Counted from the first letter of the stretch, positions 34,570 through 43,702 are shown. The stretch is 64,000 bases of DNA from Ignavibacteriota bacterium (GCA_016212665.1 JACREZ010000005.1:1-64000); one strand, 5' to 3'. The notes: generated by a model not told the origin, from the letters alone. A program made the numbers and translations.

Positions 34570-35577
34570 ATGGAAAATATAATACTCTTCCCGTTTGCAG
34601 ATTATTGGCACTTCTATGCAGGTTTTACAGCATTTGTTCTTGTTATGCTGGCGATAGATTTGGGTGTCTTTCACAGAGATGCGCATGAGGTTTCATTTAA
34701 AGAATCACTCACTTGGAGTGTTGTTTGGATTTCTTTTGCTCTCATATTCAACGTACTCCTGTACTATTTTTCTCAAGGAATATTTGAATCGGATGCCCGA
34801 CTGACTACGCTCCCAGGATTCAATTCCGAACTTGCTGCTAAACAAGTTGCACTTGAGTTTCTCACCGGATTCATAGTAGAAAAAACGTTAGCTATTGATA
34901 ATATCTTTGTCTTTGTTGTTGTCTTCAGTTTCTTCGCTATACCGTTAAAATATCAGCACAGGGTTTTATTTTTTGGTATCATAGGAGCTCTGATATTCCG
35001 AATTCTCTTTATTGCAATGGGTTCGATTCTTCTTTCGTACCAATGGATTGTTGTTTTCTTTGGTATCTTTCTGATTTTGACTGGCGGAAAAATCATTTTC
35101 GCACCGGAAAAACCAATCGAACCTGAAAAAAATCCAATAATCAATCTCTTTACAAAAATTTTCCCTGTAACACCAACTATCGAAGGGCAAAAATTTTTCT
35201 TAAGAAGGGAGCAAGTATTGTATGCCACTCCTTTAATGGTAGCGCTTCTCTTTATCGAAGTTTCCGACATTATTTTTGCCGTTGATTCAGTTCCTGCAAT
35301 TTTTGCAATCACGAACGAACCTTTGATTGTCTTTACCTCAAACGTATTTGCTATACTCGGTTTACGGGCGATGTATTTTATGTTAGCAGGAGTAATACAT
35401 AAATTTCAATACATCAAGTATGGTTTGGGCCTCGTACTTGTTTTCGTTGGTTTAAAAATGGCTTGGTTAAACGAAGCATTTGGTGGAAAATTTCCAATTA
35501 GTTGGTCTCTTATTATCATCATTGCCCTGATTGGCTCATCAATCATTTATTCATTAATAAAAAAGAAAGAAAAATAA
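34570..35577 (+). CDS. TerC/Alx-family membrane protein
   Basis: 335 residues with about nine membrane helices. Motifs of the family: LAIDLGVFHRDAHEVSFKESL, EKTLAIDNIFVF, FIEVSDIIFAVDSVPA, with conserved acidic residues inside helices. TerC/Alx proteins are linked to manganese export or metal homeostasis and tellurium resistance. Upstream I do not see the yybP-ykoY riboswitch that often controls such genes. One base separates it from the next gene. Confidence 0.92.
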   Translation: MENIILFPFADYWHFYAGFTAFVLVMLAIDLGVFHRDAHEVSFKESLTWSVVWISFALIFNVLLYYFSQGIFESDARLTTLPGFNSELAAKQVALEFLTGFIVEKTLAIDNIFVFVVVFSFFAIPLKYQHRVLFFGIIGALIFRILFIAMGSILLSYQWIVVFFGIFLILTGGKIIFAPEKPIEPEKNPIINLFTKIFPVTPTIEGQKFFLRREQVLYATPLMVALLFIEVSDIIFAVDSVPAIFAITNEPLIVFTSNVFAILGLRAMYFMLAGVIHKFQYIKYGLGLVLVFVGLKMAWLNEAFGGKFPISWSLIIIIALIGSSIIYSLIKKKEK

Positions 35578-35578
35578 C

Positions 35579-35854
35579 ATGAAATGTCCTGTCTGTAACG
35601 TTGATTTATTACTGAGTGAAAAACAAGGAATTGAAATAGATTACTGTCCGAAATGCCGTGGGATTTGGTTGGACAGGGGAGAACTTGAAAAAATCCTTGA
35701 ACGTTCATCCGAAATTGAGTTTGGACCGAAGAAAAATGAGGATAATTTTCGCGAGAGACGTTATAACGATAATGATGATGATAAATTCCAATCCACTGAA
35801 TATTACAAACGGAGGAAAAAATCTTTCCTTGGAGAGTTGTTTGATTTTGATTAA
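35579..35854 (+). CDS. zf-TFIIB zinc-ribbon protein
   Basis: 91 residues: the N-terminal CPVC.....(x)..DYCPKCRGIWLDRGELEKI is the zf-TFIIB zinc ribbon, followed by an Asp/Asn-rich and basic tail. The start ATG follows the TerC stop by one base. Such proteins may bind metal or nucleic acid. Function unknown. Confidence 0.85.
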   Translation: MKCPVCNVDLLLSEKQGIEIDYCPKCRGIWLDRGELEKILERSSEIEFGPKKNEDNFRERRYNDNDDDKFQSTEYYKRRKKSFLGELFDFD

Positions 35855-35982
35855 AAGGCGTCAAACAATGAACATCAATTTCGTTTTTTGAATTTTCACC
35901 CTTCTTTTCGTATAATGGGACGCAAAATCAATGACTTAACGGTCTTGATTTTAGATTTTGGTATAGAACAACTGAATTACTT

Positions 35983-36897
35983 GTGAATAAATCAACAAAA
36001 ATATTTCTCTTTGTCCTGCTCGGACTTGGACTGTTAACTACGGTTTCCGTCCTTATGTTTTGGCTGATGCTGAAAAGCGTTGACCGAAAAGAGGAAATCG
36101 TGTTTCATGGTTCGGGGGAAAAGATTGCAGTGGTCGAGATAAAGGGTGTGATTCTTGATTCGGAGGAGATTGTTCGTCAACTCAAGAAGTTTCATGAAGA
36201 CCGTTCGATTCAGGCAATTTTATTACGCATAGATTCTCCCGGCGGCGGTGTTGCGGCAAGTCAGGAAATTTATGAGGAAGTGAGGAAGATTCGTGAGACA
36301 GGGAAGATTGTTGTGGTGAGCATGAGTTCGCTTGCGGCGAGCGGCGGATATTATGTTGCTTGCGGGGCAAATAAAATTGTAGCAAATAAGGGAACGTTGA
36401 CCGGTTCAATCGGTGTCATTTCTCAGTTCATGCAGTTCGATTCGTTGATGGGAAAAATCGGAATCACGATGAACACAATCAAGAGCGGGAAGATGAAGGA
36501 TGCAGGAAATCCTTTTAGAAAAATGACTGCTGATGATAAAGAATATTTTCAAAGTTTGATGGATGATGTTCATAAACAATTCATTGGCGTCGTTGAAGAT
36601 GAACGGGGAATTGAACATGATACGTTGGTGAAGTATGCCGACGGAAGAGTATTCACCGGAGAGCAGGCATTGGAATTGGGATTGGTTGATACGCTCGGAA
36701 CGTTTGAAGATGCTGTCGGTATTGCCGCTGAACTTGCAGGCATCAGCGGTGAACCATCAATTGTGAAAGAAGCAAAAAAGAAAACCACATTGTTCGATTT
36801 ACTTATGAACGATGCAGAGGTTCCTGAGTTTACCGATTTGAAAAATCAGATACTGCATCAACCGATTTTGCAATACAGAATACCACAAGGATTTTAA
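35983..36897 (+). CDS. sppA: Signal peptide peptidase SppA, short form
   Basis: 304 residues: an N-terminal membrane anchor (about 6-27) and one Clp/crotonase-like S49 protease domain. The nucleophile serine is in SLAASGGYYVA and the general-base lysine in KSGKMKDAG. It degrades signal peptides remaining in the membrane. It is half the length of E. coli SppA, as in Gram-positive and many Bacteroidota forms. Start is GTG at 35983. Confidence 0.93.
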   Translation: MNKSTKIFLFVLLGLGLLTTVSVLMFWLMLKSVDRKEEIVFHGSGEKIAVVEIKGVILDSEEIVRQLKKFHEDRSIQAILLRIDSPGGGVAASQEIYEEVRKIRETGKIVVVSMSSLAASGGYYVACGANKIVANKGTLTGSIGVISQFMQFDSLMGKIGITMNTIKSGKMKDAGNPFRKMTADDKEYFQSLMDDVHKQFIGVVEDERGIEHDTLVKYADGRVFTGEQALELGLVDTLGTFEDAVGIAAELAGISGEPSIVKEAKKKTTLFDLLMNDAEVPEFTDLKNQILHQPILQYRIPQGF

Positions 36898-36939
36898 TTC
36901 GTACATCACACATGTTATACAACTCGAAGGAATAACACT

Positions 36940-37248
36940 TTGACGAAAGCAGATATTGTTGACCATATCGCCTCCGGTACAGGACTTACAAAAGTTGAAA
37001 CAGAAGCCGTCGTTGACGGATTTATTCAAACAGTCATTGAGGCGCTGAAGGAGGGAAAGAATATTGAGATTCGCGGCTTCGGAAGTTTTAAGACGAAGAA
37101 GCGGAAGGGGAGAGTTGCGCGAAATCCTCGCACAGGCGCACAGGTGATGGTTGATGAACATTTCGTTCCTATCTTTAAGGTTTCGAAAGAACTCAAAGGA
37201 ATGGTCAACGATAAGTTGATGAAACGACAACCAACAATTGTTGAGTAA
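36940..37248 (+). CDS. HU/IHF-family DNA-bending protein
   Basis: 102 residues starting at TTG 36940 after GAAGGAATAACAC. TKADIVDHIASGTGLTK, GKNIEIRGFGSF and RVARNPRTGAQV, with the DNA-inserting proline, are classic. It compacts DNA or assists recombination and replication. It sits between sppA and the zinc-ribbon/TPR gene. Confidence 0.95.
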   Translation: MTKADIVDHIASGTGLTKVETEAVVDGFIQTVIEALKEGKNIEIRGFGSFKTKKRKGRVARNPRTGAQVMVDEHFVPIFKVSKELKGMVNDKLMKRQPTIVE

Positions 37249-37258
37249 TTTTTCTTCC

Positions 37259-38149
37259 ATGACACCCAAAATACTTTGTCCATCGTGCAGTAAAGAAGTC
37301 GCTCTCGGCGATAAGTTTTGCAGTTCATGCGGAACGAAACTTACATGGAACGAATCGGCTGCTCAGTCGAAAGAATCTGTTAATGTTGAAGGTGGTTCAC
37401 TTATTACCTGTCAGATGTGCGGGTTTGAAAATAAACAAACATCCCTGTATTGCGAGAGTTGTGGAGTTCCAACTGGTTCGGAAGTAGCGAAGCAGGTTGA
37501 ATCAACAAAATCAAAAGAGAACGTATCTGCAACGGAAAAAACTCCGCCACTGAAATCGTTGCAGAGTTGGAAAATTACTGTAGCGATGGCTGTGATTTTT
37601 ATAATCGTGCTTGTCGTGCTTCAATCGGACGAAGAAAAAATTGAACCGGCGCCCAGGAAAGTGGCTCCGGTGCAAAGACAACAACCTGTTATTCCACAGG
37701 AGATGTTACAAGAAGTTCAGGCATTGGAAGAAGCGGTACAACAAAATCCGGATGACATGCAGACGCAGTTACGCTTTGCAAATCGTTTGCAGGATGTTCG
37801 GATGTTTGGTCGCGCAGTGAATGAATATCAAAAGTATTTAGTGAAAAATCCGACCGACCCAAATGCACGGGTTGACTTAGGTGTTTCATATTTTGAATTA
37901 TCCTTACTTGATTCGGTCAAGCATCATGAGTATCTTATGCTTGCAGAGAAAGAGATGGAGACGGCATTGCAACATGACCCGAAACATCAAATGGGATATT
38001 TTAATTTAGGAATTGTTAGCCTGCACATGGGCAACATGGACAAAGCGAAAAACTGGTTCCAACAATGTGCAACCCTGGATTCGACAACGGAAACGGGACA
38101 GAAAGCAAAAATGTTAATTCAACAACACTCATTCAATAATCCATCATAG
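37259..38149 (+). CDS. Zinc-ribbon, membrane-anchored TPR protein
   Basis: 296 residues from ATG 37259 (a TTG at 37238 would overlap the HU gene). Two zinc ribbons (CPSCSKEV...CSSCG and CQMCGFEN...CESCG), a single membrane helix (about 105-122), then TPR repeats in the second half (about 150-290) such as AVNEYQKYLVKNPTDPNARVDLGV. Likely a scaffold that holds proteins outside the membrane. Its stop overlaps the Shine-Dalgarno of the next gene. Confidence 0.82.
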   Translation: MTPKILCPSCSKEVALGDKFCSSCGTKLTWNESAAQSKESVNVEGGSLITCQMCGFENKQTSLYCESCGVPTGSEVAKQVESTKSKENVSATEKTPPLKSLQSWKITVAMAVIFIIVLVVLQSDEEKIEPAPRKVAPVQRQQPVIPQEMLQEVQALEEAVQQNPDDMQTQLRFANRLQDVRMFGRAVNEYQKYLVKNPTDPNARVDLGVSYFELSLLDSVKHHEYLMLAEKEMETALQHDPKHQMGYFNLGIVSLHMGNMDKAKNWFQQCATLDSTTETGQKAKMLIQQHSFNNPS

Positions 38150-38161
38150 GAGAAAACACAC

Positions 38162-38257
38162 GTGCCAAGTGGAAAAAAACGCTTACGCCGCAAGATGTCA
38201 ACACATAAGCGGAAAAAACGCCTGCGGAAGATGCGTCATAAGAAGAAGAAACGTTAG
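38162..38257 (+). CDS. Ribosomal protein bS22-like, COX24/AURKAIP1 domain
   Basis: 31 residues, extremely basic: PSGKKRLRRKMSTHKRKKR followed by LRKMRHKKKKR. This matches the short COX24/AURKAIP1 family (mS38 in mitochondria; bS22 in some bacteria), a small-subunit ribosomal protein. GTG start at 38162 with AGGAG nine bases upstream at 38148-38152, overlapping the preceding stop. A strong terminator follows directly, supporting expression. Confidence 0.88.
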   Translation: MPSGKKRLRRKMSTHKRKKRLRKMRHKKKKR

Positions 38258-38261
38258 AATG

Positions 38262-38304
38262 AAACCTGTGTGACAAACCGGTCGGTTTGTCGCGCAGGTT
38301 TTTC
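38262..38304 (+). terminator. Strong terminator after the bS22-like gene
   Basis: AACCTG...CAGGTT flank an inner stem GACAAACCG / CGGTTTGTC, giving about 17 paired bases, followed by TTTCTTT. Confidence 0.9.
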
Positions 38305-38370
38305 TTTAAGAATATTTTATGAAAGCAAGAGAAACGTTTCATTTACTTGAACGATTCTCGTCCATCCCCG

Positions 38371-38491
38371 AGGGGCTGTCCGAAAGGCAACTTCGGAATT
38401 AAGAATTCGTCTTTCGATATTCGTTATTTACTTGAATATCAAATGTCGAACAAGGAATGTCGAATGATGAAGGACTTTTCGGACAGCCTCA
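38371..38491. mobile_element. MITE-like element with terminal inverted repeats
   Basis: About 120 bp with terminal repeats GGCTGTCCGAAAGG (left) and CTTTTCGGACAGCC (right). The interior (ATTCGTCTTTCGATATTCG, GTCGAACAAGGAATGTCG) matches 16401-16506 in inverted orientation. No coding capacity. The rest of the 300-bp gap 38305-38598 shows nothing else apart from the next gene's leader. Confidence 0.7.
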
Positions 38492-38598
38492 GTGATGATG
38501 GATAAATGACAATAATTCCAAATATCCCAAGTTGTTTTTTAATCAATTTGTAACTACTTTCAAACCATTCAAACTTACAATTAGAACAAGAAATTTTT

Positions 38599-38982
38599 AT
38601 GGCTGAAGAAAACAATGGAATGGCAAAAGGCTTAATGATTGGTTTTCTCTCCGGCGCGGTTGTAGGAGCGATTGTTGCGCTTCTCTATGCACCGAAGAGC
38701 GGAAAAGAATTACGCCGCGAAATCAAAGAAAAAGCCGGCGATCTGAAAGATGAAGTTGCCGAAAAACTTCACCTCGCACGAACGAAAGCGGCTGATATTA
38801 TCAACGAAGGAAAGCGTCGTTCGGACCAAATCATCAACGACGCAAAAGAACAGGCAAGTCACTTGCTCGATGATGCAGATAAGTTGATTTCGACTGCAAA
38901 AGTTCGGGCAGAAGAAGAAGCGAAAAAAGTCAACGTTGCATTTCGTGCCGGAGTTGATTCATATAAAAAAGAAAGTAATTAA
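38599..38982 (+). CDS. YtxH-domain protein
   Basis: 127 residues: one glycine-rich membrane helix (about 11-29) with the YtxH signature GALLYAPKSGKELR as ALLYAPKSGKELRREI, then a long amphipathic helix rich in Lys, Glu and Ala. YtxH proteins are general-stress and membrane-associated proteins of unclear function. Followed after 46 bp by a DUF948-like gene, the usual partner. Confidence 0.9.
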   Translation: MAEENNGMAKGLMIGFLSGAVVGAIVALLYAPKSGKELRREIKEKAGDLKDEVAEKLHLARTKAADIINEGKRRSDQIINDAKEQASHLLDDADKLISTAKVRAEEEAKKVNVAFRAGVDSYKKESN

Positions 38983-39028
38983 CTCTGTAACTTCTTCACA
39001 ACATCCGTAATTTACAGCAGGAACTTTT

Positions 39029-39415
39029 GTGGAATCACTTTTAGTCTTTATGCAGGTAATTGCATTGGCGTGTGTTTCTGTCCTCAGTGTGTATTTGATT
39101 GTCACCATCATTCGTGTGCGTGATATTCTCAAACAAATTGAGCAGGACATACGCGAAATCAGTTCAAAGGCAATACCTGTGTTTGAAAATCTTGAAGTCA
39201 TCACGACGCGAATAAAAAGTGTCACTGCCAACATCGAAGAACAGGTCGAGATGGTAGGACAAACAATTCGCTCAGTGAAAGGCATCTCAGATAACATCGT
39301 TGAGTTTCAACAACGAATACAACAAAAAGTACAAGAACCGATTTTTGAAGCGTTGAATATTCTCTCTTCAATTATCAGAGGAATACGAGGAGTCGTTGAC
39401 CGTGTCCGGGGATAA
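39029..39415 (+). CDS. DUF948-like membrane coiled-coil protein
   Basis: 128 residues from GTG 39029: a membrane helix (about 4-25) then a long helix with heptad spacing (IEQDIREISSKAIPVFENLE, IEEQVEMVGQTIRSVKG). The topology and neighbourhood next to YtxH fit DUF948. Likely a paired stress-membrane protein. The C-terminus IRGIRGVVDRVRG is basic. Confidence 0.8.
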   Translation: MESLLVFMQVIALACVSVLSVYLIVTIIRVRDILKQIEQDIREISSKAIPVFENLEVITTRIKSVTANIEEQVEMVGQTIRSVKGISDNIVEFQQRIQQKVQEPIFEALNILSSIIRGIRGVVDRVRG

Positions 39416-39452
39416 CCAATGCTGAGTTTGAATACCATCGGCAAGGAGTTTG

Positions 39453-39502
39453 CCTCACTTCAACGCCCCGCTCTTCACAACGAAGAGCGGGCTGAAGTGA
39501 GG
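39453..39502. repeat. Long stem-loop without T-run
   Basis: CCTCACTTCA and TGAAGTGAGG form an outer stem, CCCGCTCTTC and GAAGAGCGGG an inner one, with loop ACAAC; about 20 of 22 bases pair. No T-tract follows. It lies in the gap before the EF-G2 gene (39416-39681). An open frame across it, 39419-39619, is not supported. Confidence 0.8.
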
Positions 39503-39681
39503 AAAGATTCAAAGCGTCAACACTGCTTGAGAGGCAACCAAGTTTTAACTTCCATTCTACAGAAATTCTTCTGTACTACTTTTCAACAATTCAATTTTAC
39601 CCCAACTACGTTTATTTAATGAATCTTCATTGAACAGGATTTTTTTATTTAACATCTAACCGAGAACAAGGAAATATTTTT

Positions 39682-41790
39682 ATGAAAGAATATAATGCAG
39701 AACACATTCGTAATATCGCTTTAATTGGTCATGCCGGAGCAGGTAAAACTACGCTTGCCGAGGCGCTTCTTTTTACTTCCGGAACTATTAACCGGCTTGG
39801 AAAAATTGAAGAAGGAAATACTGTTTCCGATTATCATCACGACGAAATTGAGCGACAGAACTCCATCAACGCATCCTTATTGACATGCGAATGGAAAGGT
39901 ACAAAAATCAACATGCTCGATACACCCGGCTATGTGGATTTCACAGGAGAAGTAAAATGTTGTCTTCGTGTTGCCGATACCGCTGTTGTGTTATTGAAGG
40001 CAGTGGAAGGAATCGAAGTAGGAACGGAAATCGTTTGGAAGTACACCAAGGAATATAACAACGGTGTCGTTCTTGTTATCAACAAATTAGAAAATGAAAA
40101 TGCGGACTTCGATAAAGTCCTGAAAATGGCGGAAGAACGTTTATCGCACGATGTTATCCCGGTACAATTTCCGGCAACTCAAGGATTGACATTCGAATCA
40201 ATAATTGATGTATTGAAAATGAAGATGTTGAAATACGAGCGGAACGGGAAAGGAAAATATACCGAAGCAGACATTCCTGCCGATTTGAAAGCAAAGGCAG
40301 AGAAAATGAAGGAGCAATTAATCGAAAAGATTGCTGAAACCGATGAAACATTAATGAATAAGTTTTTTGAAAACGGCGCTCTGACAGCAGAAGAATTAGC
40401 ACAGGGATTGCGCTCCGGTATCCGCCTGAGAAAACTTTTCCCGATATTCTGTACCGCAGGTTCACATAATATCGGAACAGCATCGTTGCTTGATTTTGTT
40501 GTTGATTCTTGTTCAGCGCCGAACGAAATGCCGTCGGTCTTGGGTGAACTTCCCGGCTCGACAGCGGAAGCAAAAAAAGAGACCCAAATTGTCTGCAATC
40601 CTTCGGCAGAACCGGTGATGTTTGTTTTCAAAACCGTCTCCGAGCAACATGTCGGTGAACTGTCATATTTCCGTGTCTATTCAGGCACAATTTCTCCCGG
40701 TTTGGATTTAGTCAACAACAATAACGGAAAATCCGAACGCATGGCACAGTTGTACATCATGAACGGGAAGGAGAGAAAAGAAATTGCCAAGTTATTTGCC
40801 GGTGATATCGCCGCAGTCGTGAAACTGAAAGACACGCATACAAACAATACGTTAAGTAACAAATCACTTTCGGTAAAACTTCAGACAGTGAAGTTTCCTG
40901 AGCCGATTATCAGTATGGCAATTGTCTCAAAGACAAAAGGCGACGAGGATAAGATTGCAACCGGACTTCACTCATTGCATGAAGAAGACCCGACATTCAT
41001 TATGAGTGTTGATGCCGAACTTCATCAGACGGTGTTAAGCGGACAGGGAGAACAACACCTGACGACCGTCATCAAGAGATTGAAAACAAAGTTCGGAGTC
41101 GAAGTAGAACTTGCCGAGCCGAAAATTCCGTACAGGGAAACAGTACGCGGCAGAGCGGCAGAAGTTGAGTACAAGCATAAGAAACAATCGGGTGGCAGAG
41201 GACAATACGGACACGTAGTTATTAAAATTGAACCGCTTGTTCGTGGTTCGGGATTTGAATTTGAAGATGCAATTGTCGGTGGTGTCGTTCCCGGACGATT
41301 TATTCCAGCGGTGGAAAAAGGTGTTAAAGAGGCAATGGAAGGAGGAGTCATCGCAGGATATAAAGTCGTTGATGTGAAAGTGACCCTGTTCTATGGCTCA
41401 TACCACGATGTGGATTCGGACGAACATTCATTCAAGATTGCCGGACGTATGGCGTTCAAAAAGGGATTTGTCGAAGCTAAGCCCATCCTCCTTGAACCGA
41501 TTTATGAAATCGAAGTAACCGTTCCCGAAGAATACATGGGAGACGTTATGGGCGATATTTCAAGTCGCCGTGGAAAAATTCTCGGAATGGATTCCGACGG
41601 TTCTCATCAAATCATCAAAGCATCCGTTCCGTTGAAGGAACTCTTCCGATACTCAACCAATCTCCGTTCCATGACGCAAGGACGTGGCATTCACAAACAA
41701 AAGTTCGACCACTACGAGCAAGTCCCGGCTGAAATCACCGAGAAGATTATTGCCGAGTATCAGAAACATAAGATTGAAGGAGAGGAATAA
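39682..41790 (+). CDS. Elongation factor G-like GTPase (EF-G2)
   Basis: 702 residues with five EF-G domains. GTPase motifs: GHAGAGKTTL (G1), DTPGYVDF (G3), and INKLE (G4), where the usual NKxD carries Glu in place of Asp. Domain IV and V, including GRGQYGHVVIKIEP and EYMGDVMGDISSRRGKI, are intact. Such second EF-G copies act in recycling, translocation under stress, or ribosome release. The CDS is isolated. Confidence 0.9.
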   Translation: MKEYNAEHIRNIALIGHAGAGKTTLAEALLFTSGTINRLGKIEEGNTVSDYHHDEIERQNSINASLLTCEWKGTKINMLDTPGYVDFTGEVKCCLRVADTAVVLLKAVEGIEVGTEIVWKYTKEYNNGVVLVINKLENENADFDKVLKMAEERLSHDVIPVQFPATQGLTFESIIDVLKMKMLKYERNGKGKYTEADIPADLKAKAEKMKEQLIEKIAETDETLMNKFFENGALTAEELAQGLRSGIRLRKLFPIFCTAGSHNIGTASLLDFVVDSCSAPNEMPSVLGELPGSTAEAKKETQIVCNPSAEPVMFVFKTVSEQHVGELSYFRVYSGTISPGLDLVNNNNGKSERMAQLYIMNGKERKEIAKLFAGDIAAVVKLKDTHTNNTLSNKSLSVKLQTVKFPEPIISMAIVSKTKGDEDKIATGLHSLHEEDPTFIMSVDAELHQTVLSGQGEQHLTTVIKRLKTKFGVEVELAEPKIPYRETVRGRAAEVEYKHKKQSGGRGQYGHVVIKIEPLVRGSGFEFEDAIVGGVVPGRFIPAVEKGVKEAMEGGVIAGYKVVDVKVTLFYGSYHDVDSDEHSFKIAGRMAFKKGFVEAKPILLEPIYEIEVTVPEEYMGDVMGDISSRRGKILGMDSDGSHQIIKASVPLKELFRYSTNLRSMTQGRGIHKQKFDHYEQVPAEITEKIIAEYQKHKIEGEE

Positions 41791-41918
41791 CATTCTTTTC
41801 TCAGTGCTCTCCGTGTCTCAGTGGTTAAAATAAACACTGAGACACGGAGTGAATATTTGGTAAATTCTTTTTGATGCTCTACATTTAGACACATGAAATT
41901 GACCGCTCATTTAGCAAA

Positions 41919-42209
41919 ATGAAACTACATCCTACTCAAGTAAAAGCATTACCAAATTATTTACTCTGGATTAAATTTAATGATGGTACTGAAGGAACTG
42001 TATCACTCAGTGATATTGCGGGACAAGGTGTTTTCGAACCATTTACAAATCAGGAATTCTTTAGACAGGTGTACATAGATAAACAATCTGGCGCTATCGC
42101 TTGGAATGAAGAATTAGATATTGATTCCTTGTCACTTTATTTGGAAATCAAGGGATTAAACTTTGAAGAATATCTGAATCAGGGAGAACCTGAGTATGCC
42201 ACTCATTAG
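41919..42209 (+). CDS. DUF2442 protein
   Basis: 96 residues: HPTQVKALPNYLLWIKFNDGT, DIAGQGVFEPF, and IAWNEELDIDSLSLY are the DUF2442 pattern. DUF2442 and DUF4160 genes are regularly adjacent, with toxin-antitoxin-like behaviour suspected. Overlaps the downstream DUF4160 start by 14 bp, arguing for coupled translation. Confidence 0.88.
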   Translation: MKLHPTQVKALPNYLLWIKFNDGTEGTVSLSDIAGQGVFEPFTNQEFFRQVYIDKQSGAIAWNEELDIDSLSLYLEIKGLNFEEYLNQGEPEYATH

Positions 42210-42456
42210 CCGATTCTATGGCATTTCGATTTATATCCATTTTCGTGACCATCAACCACCTCATTTTCATGCAATTTATGGAGAATATGAAGCGATGATT
42301 TCAATACAAGATGGGAAATTGTTACAGGGAGAAATGCCCGAACGAGCAATGAAGTTAATTCGTGAGTGGTCTGACGAGCATCGGCAAGAATTACTGTCTA
42401 ACTGGAAAGATATTCTCAATAAAAAGCCATATACAAAAGTAGATCCATTACAGTAA
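42196..42456 (+). CDS. DUF4160 protein
   Basis: 86 residues: MPLISRFYGISIYIHFRDH, the PPHFHAIYGEYEAMISI block with its conserved histidines, and a helical tail REWSDEHRQELLSNW. Paired with DUF2442; the pair is common in mobile and TA-like loci. Molecular activity unknown. Confidence 0.88.
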   Translation: MPLISRFYGISIYIHFRDHQPPHFHAIYGEYEAMISIQDGKLLQGEMPERAMKLIREWSDEHRQELLSNWKDILNKKPYTKVDPLQ

Positions 42457-42462
42457 TAGTCA

Positions 42463-42951
42463 ATGAACAAACTCTTCTCCCCATGGCGTTCAAAGTACAT
42501 CGAGTCTTTCTCCGAGCCGAAGAAAGATTCGACTGCGTGTATTCTTTGTGAAGCACATCTGGCGAACCTTGATGATGAGCGATTGATTGTAACCCGGGCA
42601 AACCATTGCTTTGTACTGATGAATCTCTATCCGTACAACAGCGGACACCTTATGATTGTCCCGTATAGGCACACGGCTGATTTTTCCGAACTCACAGATA
42701 ATGAATCACTCGAGATTATGTCTCTTCTGAAGAAGATGATGAACGCTCTTAAAAAAATCTCCAACCCCGATGGCTTCAACATCGGTTCCAATCTCGGAAA
42801 GGTTGCGGGCGCTGGAATTGACCAACATATCCATTTCCACATTGTTCCCCGATGGAATGGCGACACGAACTTCATGCCTGTGCTTGCCGATACAAAACTT
42901 ATTTCTGAAGATATGAGGGAGACATTGAGGAAGTTGAGGAATGTATTGTAA
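42463..42951 (+). CDS. HIT-family nucleotide hydrolase or transferase
   Basis: 162 residues. The histidine triad appears as HIHFHIVPRW. CILCEAHLANLDDERL near the N-terminus holds cysteines of a possible zinc site. HIT enzymes act on dinucleoside polyphosphates or AMP-lysine. The length and CxxC place it near Ap4A phosphorylase/FHIT-like proteins. Starts 6 bp after the DUF4160 stop. Confidence 0.93.
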   Translation: MNKLFSPWRSKYIESFSEPKKDSTACILCEAHLANLDDERLIVTRANHCFVLMNLYPYNSGHLMIVPYRHTADFSELTDNESLEIMSLLKKMMNALKKISNPDGFNIGSNLGKVAGAGIDQHIHFHIVPRWNGDTNFMPVLADTKLISEDMRETLRKLRNVL

Positions 42952-43345
42952 GGAGTGATAATTTGAGGTAGCATTGTCTGTTAAATCCGAATTTCAAATA
43001 TCTAAATTCTAAACAAATACTAAATTCTAATATCGAAACAAATTCAAATCTAATATCTTTTATTGTATTTAGAACTTAGAATTTTTGCTAGTTATGCACT
43101 ACCGTTGGTTGACGTCAAAAATCCTAATATCGAAATTCCTACGGGTCGTGGACCGAAATGCAAAACAAACCCGAAATTCAAAAAAAACAAACTACTGTTT
43201 TCAGGTGAATTTGAACATTCGAGATTAAAATTTGTTTAGAATTTCGATATTATGATTTAGGATTTTTTTCCTTAAAATCCGATGTTTGAATAACTTCAGA
43301 TTCTAATATTATATCTTGTAACCATTAAGCCAAATCGAAAAAACT
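42952..43345. repeat. 394-bp gap with inverted AT-rich repeats
   Basis: Alternating ATTCTAAACAAATACTAAATTC and ATATCGAAA blocks at the left reappear inverted as TTTAGAATTTCGATATTATG near 43236-43255. A short ACGTCAAA/CGGTTG segment lies in the middle. No coding region. Confidence 0.6.
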
Positions 43346-43702
43346 ATGAACTCCAATCACGCCAAAATTCTTCTCTTTGTTATTACCGCGACAATTGTTA
43401 TTGCGGTATCATACAGTTATATCTTTCCTTCTGCCACGCTCGGAGACTTCAGTAAGTTCCAGCCCAACAGCGAAATCAATCAAATTGTCAATGTCGAGAT
43501 TGTCAGTTCGCAACCGATGGAACGAGATGCGAACGGAAATGTTTTCTCCTTCATTGCAAAAGATATCAATAACACAGAACGGAAAGTTGAACTCCATGAG
43601 CCGGTGAGTAAAGAAATCATCAATGCCGGTGTGGTTGAACTGCTGGGACATTTCCACGGAGATGTGTTTACTGCTACAAGAGTGACTCCTGTGAAGGAGT
43701 AA
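43346..43702 (+). CDS. CcmE-like OB-fold membrane protein
   Basis: 118 residues: one membrane helix (about 7-26) and a periplasmic beta-rich domain with FSFIAKDINNTERKVELHEPV and VVELLGHFHGDVFTATRV, resembling the OB-fold of the haem chaperone CcmE. The haem-binding histidine of true CcmE (HDENY) is not visible, so haem binding is uncertain. Alternative: generic OB-fold envelope protein. Confidence 0.55.
   Translation: MNSNHAKILLFVITATIVIAVSYSYIFPSATLGDFSKFQPNSEINQIVNVEIVSSQPMERDANGNVFSFIAKDINNTERKVELHEPVSKEIINAGVVELLGHFHGDVFTATRVTPVKE

Noticed and set aside
39419-39619. Short protein between the DUF948 and EF-G2 genes
   Set aside because: It runs through a long stem-loop and has no recognised features.
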